Positions 35,965-44,815 of a stretch of 64,000 nucleotides of DNA are shown here, piece after piece; positions within the stretch are counted from its first letter, which is position 1, and each line of letters starts with the position of its first letter. The notes beneath the pieces are model-generated. The model did not search any database and was not told the origin of the DNA. It saw only the letters and a list, made by a program, of their open reading frames with translations. The position numbers and the translations under genes are program-made. Source of the stretch: an uncultured Paracoccaceae bacterium (lineage in GTDB: Bacteria > Pseudomonadota > Alphaproteobacteria > Rhodobacterales > Rhodobacteraceae); NCBI GenBank assembly GCA_947494445.1, contig CANLVD010000001.1, positions 682,001 to 746,000 of the forward strand, read 5' to 3'.

Positions 35965-36078
35965 GAGATATCCCGCCTTTTTGCCAATTTCCCCAGATGC
36001 AACTGAGCCTAACATTGATCTTCGCCTTGGCAATCGCAATCATGCGGACAGGCATGGTCCGGAGCTTGAGAAATCTTG

Positions 36079-36924
36079 ATGTGGACCATCACAGCTGTGT
36101 GCGACAGGGGAGCGGGATTGGCAGAGGTATATTTCGGAAGCGCAGATCAGCAGGCGATTGCCCGGCGAGGGCGAAATCTGTTTAGGTTGCTTGGGCATGA
36201 TCCCACTTACAACTATTTCGGACGCGCGGTCGGGCTGATCGAACCCGAGGGTGATGATGTGACCCCGCTGATCGCTCTGTCCCGGGTGCAGGGTTATTCC
36301 AACTATGCCGCCATGCCAGCGGTCAAGGCGGCTGCGGCTGTTGCAGCACTTGAGGCCGAGGGCATGGTGCCGAACCTTTTCGTCAAATGGGATGGAGCCG
36401 AGGATGCGCTGGCCGCTGCGCGCAAGGTGGTTGATGCCCATGCCCTGCCGGAAGATCTGCGGTTGGTGCGAGTGGAGGCGGACACGCCTGATGACTTGCT
36501 GCATGCAATGGGCAAGACGGCTGCGGGATCTGGCGTTCTGCCACCCGGTGTCGAGGTGCTCAGCGGCCAGTTGCGACCGGGATGCTGTATGATGGCCGTC
36601 GATGCCGATGGGCATGTGGTGTCTTGTGCCGGAGCCGCAGCATTCGCACATGAAGATCATCCGCTTTTTGGCGGTCAAGCGTGGTGGGGGATGCTGGCGA
36701 CGGACCCCGACTGCAGAGGCCAACGGCTGGCGCTGATCCTGGGGGCACAGGTGATGCTGGACATGGAAACGCGCTTTGGGTTTCGTGACTTCATGACCGG
36801 GATCGTGGCAGGAAATGCCTCGTCCGAGGCCCTGTGCCGCAAGATGGGGCTGGCCCCTACTGACAGGGTCGTGCTGGGCTGTGCAGACCCTGCCGCGCTT
36901 GCGGCGGGCCGGATGACAAAGTGA
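36079..36924 (+). CDS. GNAT family N-acetyltransferase (two-domain)
   Basis: A 281-residue protein with a GNAT domain in the C-terminal third: WWGMLATDPDCRGQRLALILGAQVM near residue 200 is the acetyl-CoA site, and GNASSEALCRKMGL closes the domain. The N-terminal 190 residues are not recognised but include NYFGRAVGLIEPEGDDVTPL. The substrate is unknown. It overlaps the next GNAT gene by GTGA. Confidence 0.75.
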   Translation: MWTITAVCDRGAGLAEVYFGSADQQAIARRGRNLFRLLGHDPTYNYFGRAVGLIEPEGDDVTPLIALSRVQGYSNYAAMPAVKAAAAVAALEAEGMVPNLFVKWDGAEDALAAARKVVDAHALPEDLRLVRVEADTPDDLLHAMGKTAAGSGVLPPGVEVLSGQLRPGCCMMAVDADGHVVSCAGAAAFAHEDHPLFGGQAWWGMLATDPDCRGQRLALILGAQVMLDMETRFGFRDFMTGIVAGNASSEALCRKMGLAPTDRVVLGCADPAALAAGRMTK

Positions 36925-37418
36925 TTGAATTTCAAACAGCGCGGTTGATCGTGCAAGATTGGTCGGCAACGATAGCCGATCCCGTTGCACGCCTGACGTT
37001 GGAGGCGGATCTGACAAACATGCTGAGCCCGGCGGTTCTGGCCCATCTGCCGGACCCCATGCGGTTTGAACCCGGTGGAGATGTGACCGACTGGCTGGAT
37101 GCCCGAACAGCCGAATGCGAGGGATTGCTGGTGCGAGCCGAAGGGCATCTCGTCGGTCTGGTGTTGCTGGCGCGCCCCGGCGATGGAACCTGTCACGTCG
37201 GCTATCTCCTGGCGCAAGACAGGTGGGGGCAAGGCATTGGGAGCGAATTGCTTTGCGGGTTAGTAGCGGCGCTGCACGCGGACGCTCCGATCCGCCTGCT
37301 GGGGGGTGTAGCAAATGACAATCCGGCATCGGCGAGGGTGCTGACAAAGGCCGGTTTTCAGCGCGATCTGGCGCTGTCGTCTGACGATACGGATATGTTT
37401 GTCCTGGAGATTGACTAG
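36921..37418 (+). CDS. GNAT family N-acetyltransferase (RimJ/RimL-like)
   Basis: A 165-residue GNAT protein beginning at GTG 36921, which overlaps the stop of the preceding GNAT. It starts with FQTARLIVQDW, like RimJ/RimL relatives, and has the acetyl-CoA loop GYLLAQDRWGQGIGSELLCGLV near residue 95, then ANDNPASARVLTKAGFQRDL. The acceptor is unknown. It is convergent with betC, 5 bp apart. Confidence 0.82.
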   Translation: MIEFQTARLIVQDWSATIADPVARLTLEADLTNMLSPAVLAHLPDPMRFEPGGDVTDWLDARTAECEGLLVRAEGHLVGLVLLARPGDGTCHVGYLLAQDRWGQGIGSELLCGLVAALHADAPIRLLGGVANDNPASARVLTKAGFQRDLALSSDDTDMFVLEID

Positions 37419-37423
37419 GCCGC

Positions 37424-38938
37424 TCACTCCCCCCGGGGAAAGCGCTGGTTCTCCTCCAACACATTGAGATCCATGTGATTGCGCATGTAACGCTCTGAGG
37501 CTTTTTGCAGAGGCTGATGGTCCCAAGGGTAATACTCGCCATTGCGCAGCGCCTCATAGACCACCCAGCGGCGAGCCTGCGACTGGCGGACGGCTGCATC
37601 GTAGGCCTCCAGATCCCAGCGGGCCTCGGACTTGGCGCGCAACGAATTGAGCGTTCCGGCATGGGTCGGATCATCTGCGAGATTGGTCAATTCATGGGGA
37701 TCGTTTTCCATGTCGAACAGCTGGTCGGGATCAAGAGTGCAGCGGTTGTATTTCCACTGGCCGTACCGCAGGGACACAAGTGGCGCATAGGAGCCTTCGG
37801 CCGCGTATTCCATGGCAACAGGGCTGGAACGCTCTGCCCCGTCGATCAGCGGCAGCAGGCTCTCGCCATCGGTCCATGGTGTAATCTCTTCCATGGAAAC
37901 ACCGGCTAGATCTGCAAGCGTCGGCGTTACATCAAGGGTGGAAACAGGGCTTGAAATGGTCTGCCCCTCCTGCCCCGGAACCGCGATCATCAAGGGCACA
38001 CGGGCAGAGCCGTCAAAGAAGCTCATTTTGAACCAAAGACCCTTCTCGCCCAGCATGTCGCCGTGATCCGAGACGAAGACGACAATTGTGTTGTCGGCCT
38101 GACGGGTGTCGCGCAACACTTTCATGATTTGCCCGACCTTGGCATCAAGATAGGAGATGTTGGCGAAATAGGCCTGCCGGGAACGGCGCACGTCGCGTGG
38201 CTGAATGTCAAAGGCAGTGTAGTCATTGGCAAGGTACAGCCGCCGGGAATGCGGGTCGTGATCGTCGTACTCAAGTGGAGCAACTTGAGGCTCCAGATGG
38301 GCGCAATCCTCATAAAGGTCCCAGAACTCGCGGCGGGCAACGTATGGGTCATGGGGATGGGTGAAGCTGATGGTCAGCGCCCATGGCCGCCGGTCCAGAC
38401 CCCGCGACAGTTGATAAAGCTTCTGCATGCCGAGGCTTGCGACCTCATCATCATATTCCATCTGATTGGATATTTCGGCCACACCGGCCCCGGTGACCGA
38501 GCCAAGATTGTGATACCACCAGTCGATCCGCTCACCGGGTTTGCGGTAGTCGGGGGTCCAGCCGAAATCGGCGGGGTAGATGTCGGTGGTCAGACGCTCC
38601 TCGAACCCGTGCAACTGGTCTGGGCCGACGAAATGCATCTTGCCCGACAGACAGGTGTAGTAGCCCGCGCGACGCAGGTGATGAGCATAGGTCGGGATGT
38701 CGGAGGCAAATTCGGCGGCGTTGTCATAAACCGCCGTGCGCTGGGGCAACTGGCCTGACATGAAACTGGCGCGACCCGGCGCACAAAGCGGCGAGGCGGT
38801 ATAGGTGGTGGAGAACCGCGCGGACCGACCGGCCAGTTCGCGCAAATGCGGTGTCTGCAGCCAATCCGCAGGACCATCAGGGAAAAGCGTGCCGTTGAGC
38901 TGGTCGACCATGATGATCAGAATGTTCGGCTTGGACAT
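37424..38938 (-). CDS. betC: Choline-sulfatase
   Basis: A type I sulfatase of 504 residues that hydrolyses choline-O-sulfate to choline and sulfate. The formylglycine site is the CAPGR of ASPLCAPGRASFMSGQLPQR near residue 53. N-terminal metal ligands are in ILIIMVDQLNG, and later metal residues in FVSDHGDMLGEKGLWFKMSF near residue 293. The C-terminal part (YPWDHQPLQKASERYMRNHMDLN) is the dedicated choline-sulfatase tail. No betI or betAB genes adjoin. Choline could eventually feed the glycine betaine/sarcosine route represented by the sox operon 6 kb away. Confidence 0.93.
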   Translation of the reverse strand: MSKPNILIIMVDQLNGTLFPDGPADWLQTPHLRELAGRSARFSTTYTASPLCAPGRASFMSGQLPQRTAVYDNAAEFASDIPTYAHHLRRAGYYTCLSGKMHFVGPDQLHGFEERLTTDIYPADFGWTPDYRKPGERIDWWYHNLGSVTGAGVAEISNQMEYDDEVASLGMQKLYQLSRGLDRRPWALTISFTHPHDPYVARREFWDLYEDCAHLEPQVAPLEYDDHDPHSRRLYLANDYTAFDIQPRDVRRSRQAYFANISYLDAKVGQIMKVLRDTRQADNTIVVFVSDHGDMLGEKGLWFKMSFFDGSARVPLMIAVPGQEGQTISSPVSTLDVTPTLADLAGVSMEEITPWTDGESLLPLIDGAERSSPVAMEYAAEGSYAPLVSLRYGQWKYNRCTLDPDQLFDMENDPHELTNLADDPTHAGTLNSLRAKSEARWDLEAYDAAVRQSQARRWVVYEALRNGEYYPWDHQPLQKASERYMRNHMDLNVLEENQRFPRGE

Positions 38939-39073
38939 GATGCGCGTTCCCCTTTGCAGCTCTGGAGACGTGAGTAACGTTAGAAGGTCCGTGCGGTCGC
39001 GCCCGGTTGCGACTTTCCCGGGGCGAAATCGTCGAAATTCAGGCCTGCCGCGGCGCGGAAAGTGGGGTGATAT

Positions 39074-39110
39074 GCGCTCCGCGCGGGGAGTATTTGGGGA
39101 AAATCGAAAG
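39074..39110 (+). repeat. Interspersed motif copy (GCGCTCCGCGCGGGGAGTATTTGGGG)
   Basis: It lies beyond the stop of the TetR gene in the 39-kb gap. It shares the GGGGAGTATTTGGGGAAAATCGAAA half with 44191-44223 and 3628-3648. The GC-rich half has drifted from GCCTCCGGCGGG to GCGCTCCGCGCGG. Confidence 0.45.
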
Positions 39111-39118
39111 GGAGAGCG

Positions 39119-39820
39119 TCAGCCTGCGGGCGTCATGCAGTCTTCAGCAGGACCGGCAGCGATGTCCCATGTTTCGATGATCTCGTCAGGGCAGCCAATG
39201 GCGCGCAGAGACCGGCGCGTTGTGTCGTCGGCCACGAAATCAAGCATGGCGCCATCGAGCCGCGCACCGCATTGCGCCAGATCGGCGGCGCCATGAACAG
39301 CGGACCAGAAGAAGCGGACGTCCTGCAATTCGGGTGTGCGCGACAGCACGCCGAGGCGGTGCAGATCCATCATGTTCTCGCGCACCACGTCCATGGAGGT
39401 GTAGCGGCGAAATTCTGTGTCGGCCATGAAGCCTTCGCGGCACATCATGCCGATGCGCCCGAACATCATGCGCCACAGGGTTGGCATCTCATGGGCGAAA
39501 TGGACGTATTTGCGCGACATCCTGAAGGCGCGTGCGACAGCTAATGCGGCTTCGGTTGCCGTGTCGCCTTCGGGCCGGATTTCGTGGAAGGCGTCGCGCA
39601 TGTGGATCACGCCTTGAGAGGCGATTTCCACCAACAGTGCGTCCTTGTCATCGAAATGGCGGTAGACTGCCCCGGACGAGACGCCAAGGTCGCGGGCGGC
39701 TGCCCGGAGACTCATGGTTTCGACGTGACCTGCGCGGGTCTCTTCCATCGCATAATCGATGAGAGCCTGTCTCAGGTCGCCGCGGCGCAGGCGGGGTGGG
39801 CATGTGGATGTCTCGCTCAT
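39119..39820 (-). CDS. TetR/AcrR family transcriptional regulator
   Basis: A 233-residue regulator. The N-terminal TetR helix-turn-helix is in [15 protein letters not shown] then [31 protein letters not shown] (about residues 20-60). The C-terminal ligand domain is of the WHG type. ATG 39820 gives a normal family start ([20 protein letters not shown]). A palindrome at 39864-39878 is a likely autoregulatory operator. The only same-strand neighbours are DUF1674 upstream and betC downstream. Ligand unknown. Confidence 0.88.
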   Translation of the reverse strand: MSETSTCPPRLRRGDLRQALIDYAMEETRAGHVETMSLRAAARDLGVSSGAVYRHFDDKDALLVEIASQGVIHMRDAFHEIRPEGDTATEAALAVARAFRMSRKYVHFAHEMPTLWRMMFGRIGMMCREGFMADTEFRRYTSMDVVRENMMDLHRLGVLSRTPELQDVRFFWSAVHGAADLAQCGARLDGAMLDFVADDTTRRSLRAIGCPDEIIETWDIAAGPAEDCMTPAG

Positions 39821-39863
39821 GACGCGAAAGGTAGGGGTGCGGATCGCTCCTGACAAGGGGGAG

Positions 39864-39878
39864 GTGAGCATTGCTTAC
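39864..39878. promoter_or_regulatory. TetR-type operator candidate GTGAGCATTGCTTAC
   Basis: A 15-bp palindrome with one mismatched pair around a central T, 44 bp upstream of the TetR gene start. Size and spacing are typical of TetR autoregulatory sites. Confidence 0.5.
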
Positions 39879-39902
39879 GAAAGCTGCGACCTAAGTCGGG
39901 TC

Positions 39903-40091
39903 TCAGAAATCGCTGGTGATGCCTTTCTTCTCCCAATCGCCGAAGCGGGTGGGCTCGGGTCCGTCGCGCCCGCCCAGTTCGGGTGGGAGGGTTTGGTCGG
40001 CGGCTGCGCGCTTGCGAGCTTCGGCCTCGGCCAGAGCGCGTTTTGCAGCGGCTTCCCTGCGCGCCTGTGCGGTCATATCTTCACGGGTCAT
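39903..40091 (-). CDS. DUF1674 / succinate dehydrogenase assembly factor 4-like protein
   Basis: A 62-residue protein whose C-terminus [23 protein letters not shown] carries the signature of DUF1674, the SDHAF4 family, which in eukaryotes binds flavinylated SdhA during complex II assembly. The N-terminal half is a charged Ala/Arg/Glu helix. It is divergent from htpX. Function in bacteria is inferred by homology only. Confidence 0.85.
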   Translation of the reverse strand: MTREDMTAQARREAAAKRALAEAEARKRAAADQTLPPELGGRDGPEPTRFGDWEKKGITSDF

Positions 40092-40169
40092 TCTGGTCTC
40101 CGGTCCTTGTCCTTCCTATATGTTGGTCAAAGACAGATGTGTTCAACCTTTCAGACAAAGGGGTGCGTG

Positions 40170-41072
40170 ATGAATGCTGTGAAGACAATGATGTTGCTGG
40201 CGGGTCTGACTGCGCTCTTCATGGGTGCAGGCTGGCTGATCGGTGGCACAGGCGGGATGGTGATTGCCTTAGTGATTGCCATTGGAATGAATGCGCTGGC
40301 GTTCTGGAACTCCGACAAGATGGTTTTGCGGATGCACAATGCACAGCCTGTGACCCGGGCTTCGCAGCCTGATCTTTACCGGATGGTGGAAGAACTTTCA
40401 GCCAATGCCGACCTGCCGATGCCCGCGATTTATCTGATCCAGGATGACCAACCCAACGCCTTTGCCACAGGGCGTAATCCTGAAAATGCGGCCGTGGCAG
40501 CAACGACCGGCATCCTGAGAATTCTCACTCGGGAAGAACTGGCAGGTGTGATAGCTCATGAGCTGGCTCATATCAAGAACCGCGACACGCTGATCATGAC
40601 GATTGCGGCCACGGTTGCAGGCGCCCTGTCGATGCTGGCGCAGTTCGGTTTTTTCTTCCGGGGCGGCAACCAGCGCAGCCCACTGGGCTTTGTCGGTGTT
40701 CTGCTCGCGGTGATTCTGGCACCGATGGCAGCGATGATCATCCAGATGATGATCAGCCGCACGCGGGAATATTCGGCAGACCGGCTGGGTGCGGCGATCG
40801 CCCGTGATCCGCTGGCGCTGGCAGGCGCGCTGCGCAAGATCTCGGGCCGGGCCGCAATAACCGAGATGGCAAGTGCCGAAGCCAATCCCGCAACCGCCCA
40901 TATGTTCATCGTGAACCCATTGTCGGGCGCGCGGATGGACAACCTGTTCTCGACCCACCCGAATGTAGAGAACCGGATTGACGCGCTGGTGCAAATGGCC
41001 GAAGACGGCAGCTTCCGTGATCTGGAGGCGTCAAGCATGCGATCAACTTCCATTCCGACCGTGCGGCGCTGA
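40170..41072 (+). CDS. htpX: Zinc metalloprotease HtpX
   Basis: An inner-membrane M48 protease for quality control of membrane proteins, 300 residues. Two N-terminal helices (about 5-50) are followed by the active site [20 protein letters not shown] near residue 132 (HExxH), two more helices and the third-ligand region [17 protein letters not shown] near residue 195. ATG 40170 with AAGGGG upstream is the family start, and the much longer open frame from 39759 is not coding. It shares one base with the rsmB start (TGATG). Confidence 0.94.
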   Translation: MNAVKTMMLLAGLTALFMGAGWLIGGTGGMVIALVIAIGMNALAFWNSDKMVLRMHNAQPVTRASQPDLYRMVEELSANADLPMPAIYLIQDDQPNAFATGRNPENAAVAATTGILRILTREELAGVIAHELAHIKNRDTLIMTIAATVAGALSMLAQFGFFFRGGNQRSPLGFVGVLLAVILAPMAAMIIQMMISRTREYSADRLGAAIARDPLALAGALRKISGRAAITEMASAEANPATAHMFIVNPLSGARMDNLFSTHPNVENRIDALVQMAEDGSFRDLEASSMRSTSIPTVRR

Positions 41073-42349
41073 TGCGCGGCGTCAAGGCGCGCGCGGCTGC
41101 GGTGCAGATGCTGGGCGGTGTGTTGCAGGACCGCAAGATGCTGAGCGATCTGACAGACACGCGCTCTGGTCCCTTGGCGGGATGCAGTGGGCCGGAGCGG
41201 GCCCGCGCACAATCGCTGACCACGGGCGTTTTGCGGAATCTGGAGCGGCTGGATGCTGTGATCGCGCATTTCGTGCAGAAAGCACCTGTGCCCACTGTGC
41301 AGCATATTCTGCGGATCGCCGCACATGAGCTGCTGGTTGAGGATCTGGCCGAACATGGCGTGGTGAACACGGCCGTGACGCTGGCCAAAAGGGATCGACG
41401 CGCCGGACGGATGGCTGGCATGGTCAATGCAGTGTCGCGCAAGATCGCTGGAGAAGGACGGAGCCTCTGGGCTGAAATTCCGGTCGCGGGACTGCCCGAG
41501 TGGCTGGCCGGACCAATTGCAAAAGCCTATGGGGCTGAAGTGCCGAACCTGATTGCCGCAGCATTGACCGGACGCCCGCCGATTGATCTGACAGTCAAGG
41601 AAGACGCTGGCCATTGGGCGGAAAAGCTTGACGGGGAATTGCTGCCCACGGGTTCTGTCCGGTTGCACAAACCGGTGCAGATCTCTCGCCTGCCGGGCTA
41701 TGATAAGGGCGCCTGGTGGGTGCAGGATGCAGCGGCTGCGATGCCGGTGAGGCTGGCGGGTGATGTAGCGGGCAAACGGGTGCTGGACCTTTGTGCAGCT
41801 CCTGGTGGCAAGACTATGCAATTGGCAGCGTTCGGTGCGGATGTGACCGCACTGGACAATGCGCGCCATCGGTTGCGGCGGGTGGAAGAGAACCTCAGAC
41901 GAACCGGGCTAAAGGCCAATGTGGTAGAGGCTGATGCTCGGAAATGGACTCCGGACCGGCCGTTCGATGTGATCCTTCTAGATGCGCCCTGTTCGGCAAC
42001 AGGCACGCTCAGACGTCATCCCGATTTGCCCCATGCCCGTCCAAACCCGGATCTTGCTCCACTTCTGGCGTTGCAGGCGGACCTTCTTGACCGGGCCTGT
42101 GACTGGCTGGCCCCGGGCGGGACGCTTGTCTATTGCACCTGTTCGTTGTTGCCGCGTGAAGGCGAGGCGCAGATTGATGCCTTGTTGGCAAGGCGACAGG
42201 AAATGTCCCGGCAGGACTGGGTGCTGCCGGAAGGCTGGGTGGCTGACTGGCGCAACCCTGAAGGAGATCTGCGTCTGCGTCCGGATTTCTGGGCCGAGCG
42301 TGGCGGGATGGACGGCTTCTATGCGGCAAAGCTTACCCGAAACGGGTGA
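41072..42349 (+). CDS. rsmB: 16S rRNA m5C967 methyltransferase RsmB-like
   Basis: A 425-residue RsmB/NOP protein. An N-terminal NusB-like helical domain (about 5-130: AAAVQMLGGVLQDRKML, AAHELLVEDLAEHGVVNTAV) precedes the methyltransferase. There, motif I is VLDLCAAPGGKTMQLAAFG near residue 232, motif IV DAPCSATGTLRRHPDL near residue 310 and motif VI LVYCTCSLLPREGEAQID near residue 352; the two Cys are the catalytic pair. It is coupled to htpX and followed by a heparinase-like gene. Confidence 0.93.
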   Translation: MRGVKARAAAVQMLGGVLQDRKMLSDLTDTRSGPLAGCSGPERARAQSLTTGVLRNLERLDAVIAHFVQKAPVPTVQHILRIAAHELLVEDLAEHGVVNTAVTLAKRDRRAGRMAGMVNAVSRKIAGEGRSLWAEIPVAGLPEWLAGPIAKAYGAEVPNLIAAALTGRPPIDLTVKEDAGHWAEKLDGELLPTGSVRLHKPVQISRLPGYDKGAWWVQDAAAAMPVRLAGDVAGKRVLDLCAAPGGKTMQLAAFGADVTALDNARHRLRRVEENLRRTGLKANVVEADARKWTPDRPFDVILLDAPCSATGTLRRHPDLPHARPNPDLAPLLALQADLLDRACDWLAPGGTLVYCTCSLLPREGEAQIDALLARRQEMSRQDWVLPEGWVADWRNPEGDLRLRPDFWAERGGMDGFYAAKLTRNG

Positions 42350-42409
42350 CAAGCGGGCCGGCTCAGCGTAGTTTGCAGGCAAAAGCAGGTCCACGCCCCG
42401 GGAGGGAAC

Positions 42410-44188
42410 ATGGCGCGCAGCCGTCTGACCTTGGCAGCCTTGGTGCATCTGATGCGGCGATCCTTTGGTGGATCGGCGGACAGACGTGCCGTGCGCAACG
42501 GGGCTGTTGGGCCGGTGCCAAGTTCCATGCAGTTCCGGCCCTATCCGCGTTCCATGGGGCTGTCTGAACAGGGCGAGGATGTGGCACAGGGCAAGCTGAC
42601 CCTGGGCGGTCGCCCATTGGTCGCACCGGGGCCGCATCCCTGGGACCTTTCCGTGCCCGACCGGGTGATGCTGGAGCAATTGCACGGTTTTGTCTGGCTG
42701 GATGATCTGGCAGCCATCGGCAACGGGGCCGCACGACGGCAGGCACAGGCCTGGACACTGGCCTGGATCAGGCGCCATTCCAACGGCAGCGGACCGGGCT
42801 GGACGCCGCAGCTTGCCGGCAGACGGGCAACACGCTGGGTGTTTCACGGGCGGCTTCTGACACGGGCCTTGCCGCCTGAGGATCGTCAGGCCGTACTTGA
42901 ATGTCTGTCACGCCATTGCGGATATATCGAAGCCCGGATTGACAGCGATGTTGCGGGACTGCCGAGGATCGAGGCGGCAACCGGGCTGGTCCATGGCGCG
43001 CTGGCGCTGGGCAACCGCGACAAGATGCTGAGCGAGACGATCCTGACCCTTGGGCGCGAAGCCGAAGAGAGCATCGACGAGGCTGGTGCGGTGACTGATC
43101 GCAGCCCCGAGACCTTGCTGCAGATCACCACTCAGCTGGTCTGGGCAGCGCGTGCACTGGAAGAGGCCGGACGCCCGGTCGATCCGCGCCATCTCGCAGC
43201 CATTGAGCGCGCCGTGCCGGTGCTGCGGGCCTTGCGTCTGCCCTCGGGCCTGCTGCCCCGCTATAATGACGGCGGCGACGGCGGCGCGGGCAAACTGGAC
43301 CTGATGCTTGCTGATGCGAACGTCCGCGCGGGCCGTGACCAGCCGGCTTTGAAAACGGCAATGGGTTTTGGCCGTCTGCGTGGTGGCAAGGCGATGTTGG
43401 TCATCGACGCAGGCCGCCCGCAACGCTCAGCCCATACCGCCAGAACCCATGCGGGCACGCTGGGGATCGAATTTCATGCGGGCAACCAGCCGTTGATCAT
43501 CAATTGTGGACCGGGTTCGCGCATGAGCCGAGACTGGGCGCGCGCCGCCCGCTCCACGGCCTTTCATTCAACCATGGTGCTCGACAGGCAATCATCCTCG
43601 AAATTCTGGAAACCCGGGCTGGTGACGCGGGCTTTTGGCGAATTGGTAGAAGATGGACCCAAGGGCGTCACCTTTACGTCAGCACGTGACATTACCGGCA
43701 GTTGGCTGAACGCAAGCCATGATGGATATCTCGACACGCTCGGCCTTTTGCATGAACGCAAGGTTTTCCTGGGGGCCGATGGCCTGTCGCTCTTTGGCGA
43801 AGACAGCGTCAGCCAGCCCGACACCACCGCCAAGCAGACCTTTGCCAAACGCCTCAAGGGATTGCGCGGGCTGGGGCTGATGTCGGTGGTCCATTTCCAC
43901 ATCCATCCGGAGGTCGACGTGCGCCAGATGCGCGAAGACAAGCTTTTCCGGCTCTACCTGCCCACCGGCGAGACCTGGGTGCTGCGCCATTCCACGGCCG
44001 AGGCTACGCTGGAGACCTCAAGCATTTTTCTCCCCGGTCTCAGCACACCCAAACCGTCGCGCCAAATCCAGCTGCGCGGCCAGATCAAGACCGGATCGGA
44101 AACACTGGGCTGGTCGCTGCAACAGGAAAAACAGGCCGCAAAACCCGCCCGCCCGGATCGCGAGATGGCAGAATACATGAACCGCTGA
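42410..44188 (+). CDS. Heparinase II/III-like protein
   Basis: A 592-residue protein with an N-terminal alpha/alpha toroid (about 60-290) and a C-terminal beta-sandwich holding the Heparinase_II_III region (from GGKAMLVIDAGRP and HAGTLGIEFHAGNQPLIINCGPGS near residue 345 through ASHDGYLDTLGLLHERKVFL near residue 435). No signal peptide is visible, so a polysaccharide lyase role outside the cell is doubtful. In Rhodobacteraceae this gene habitually follows rsmB. True substrate unknown. Confidence 0.85.
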   Translation: MARSRLTLAALVHLMRRSFGGSADRRAVRNGAVGPVPSSMQFRPYPRSMGLSEQGEDVAQGKLTLGGRPLVAPGPHPWDLSVPDRVMLEQLHGFVWLDDLAAIGNGAARRQAQAWTLAWIRRHSNGSGPGWTPQLAGRRATRWVFHGRLLTRALPPEDRQAVLECLSRHCGYIEARIDSDVAGLPRIEAATGLVHGALALGNRDKMLSETILTLGREAEESIDEAGAVTDRSPETLLQITTQLVWAARALEEAGRPVDPRHLAAIERAVPVLRALRLPSGLLPRYNDGGDGGAGKLDLMLADANVRAGRDQPALKTAMGFGRLRGGKAMLVIDAGRPQRSAHTARTHAGTLGIEFHAGNQPLIINCGPGSRMSRDWARAARSTAFHSTMVLDRQSSSKFWKPGLVTRAFGELVEDGPKGVTFTSARDITGSWLNASHDGYLDTLGLLHERKVFLGADGLSLFGEDSVSQPDTTAKQTFAKRLKGLRGLGLMSVVHFHIHPEVDVRQMREDKLFRLYLPTGETWVLRHSTAEATLETSSIFLPGLSTPKPSRQIQLRGQIKTGSETLGWSLQQEKQAAKPARPDREMAEYMNR

Positions 44189-44190
44189 GG

Positions 44191-44223
44191 TTTCGATTTT
44201 CCAAGAATACTCCCGCCGGAGGC
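44191..44223 (-). repeat. Interspersed motif copy between converging genes
   Basis: On the minus strand this reads GCCTCCGGCGGGAGTATTCT then TGGAAAATCGAAA, the fullest copy in the window. It fills most of the gap between the heparinase-like and soxG stops. Confidence 0.55.
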
Positions 44224-44242
44224 GTCCGACGTTCGACTGTGC

Positions 44243-44815
44243 TCAGGGCGCTGTCCAGTTCAGCGATGTCTCTACCGCATGCAGGAAACTGCCTGCCGAA
44301 GAGGAGGCTGCCAGCAGAATGAAGGCATCTTCACCGCTGCGCAGAATGATCGCGCCCATATGCTCCATCATCGTGCGTGCAACCGCGCCCACTGGAAAAG
44401 CATCGGGGTGCAGGTCAAGCGGACAGATCCGCTCCAAAGCCCGGCGCAGGCCCGGACCGGTGATCTCAAGCATTGCCCAGACATCGCTTTGATCGGTGGC
44501 GTAGCCAGCACCGTTCAGCGCCTCACGCACCGGTGCGTCCGGTTGCAGATGATCATGGGGTTTGAGAATGAAAATCTGATCGGCCCCGAGTCCCAGCAAG
44601 TGAACCTTCCCGTCATCTGCGCGGCTTGATCTGCCCGGTGCTGGCATCTCCAGCCCCCAGGCGCTCCCAACCGCTGCCTTCAGTGCAGTTTCGCCGCCCA
44701 GCGGTGTTGCAAGCGACAGGATTGCCTGATCGGTTACCTCACGCAGGCGAATGTCGCCGAATTGCTTGTCAAAGCCCTTCAGCGGGCTTGTCGGGGTCAG
44801 TGTAAAATCAGGCAC
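44243..44815 (-). CDS. soxG: Sarcosine oxidase gamma subunit
   Basis: The small subunit of heterotetrameric sarcosine oxidase, 190 residues, SoxG family with a folate-binding (GcvT-like) fold. Family sequence includes GFDKQFGDIRLREVTDQAILSLATP near residue 15, MLEITGPGLRRALERICPLDLHPDAFPVGAVART near residue 120 and a C-terminal ILLAASSSAGSFLHAVETS. The start is GTG 44815, which overlaps the soxA end by 8 bp; longer forms lie wholly inside soxA. Last gene of the sox operon. Confidence 0.9.
   Translation of the reverse strand: MPDFTLTPTSPLKGFDKQFGDIRLREVTDQAILSLATPLGGETALKAAVGSAWGLEMPAPGRSSRADDGKVHLLGLGADQIFILKPHDHLQPDAPVREALNGAGYATDQSDVWAMLEITGPGLRRALERICPLDLHPDAFPVGAVARTMMEHMGAIILRSGEDAFILLAASSSAGSFLHAVETSLNWTAP

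Noticed and set aside
36040-37674. A 544-residue open frame on the minus strand
   Set aside because: It is antisense to the two GNAT genes and to the cysK-type leader; Pro/Arg/His-rich shadow.
39759-40169. An N-terminal extension of htpX by 137 codons
   Set aside because: It overlaps the divergent TetR and DUF1674 genes; the HtpX family starts at ATG 40170 with a ribosome site.
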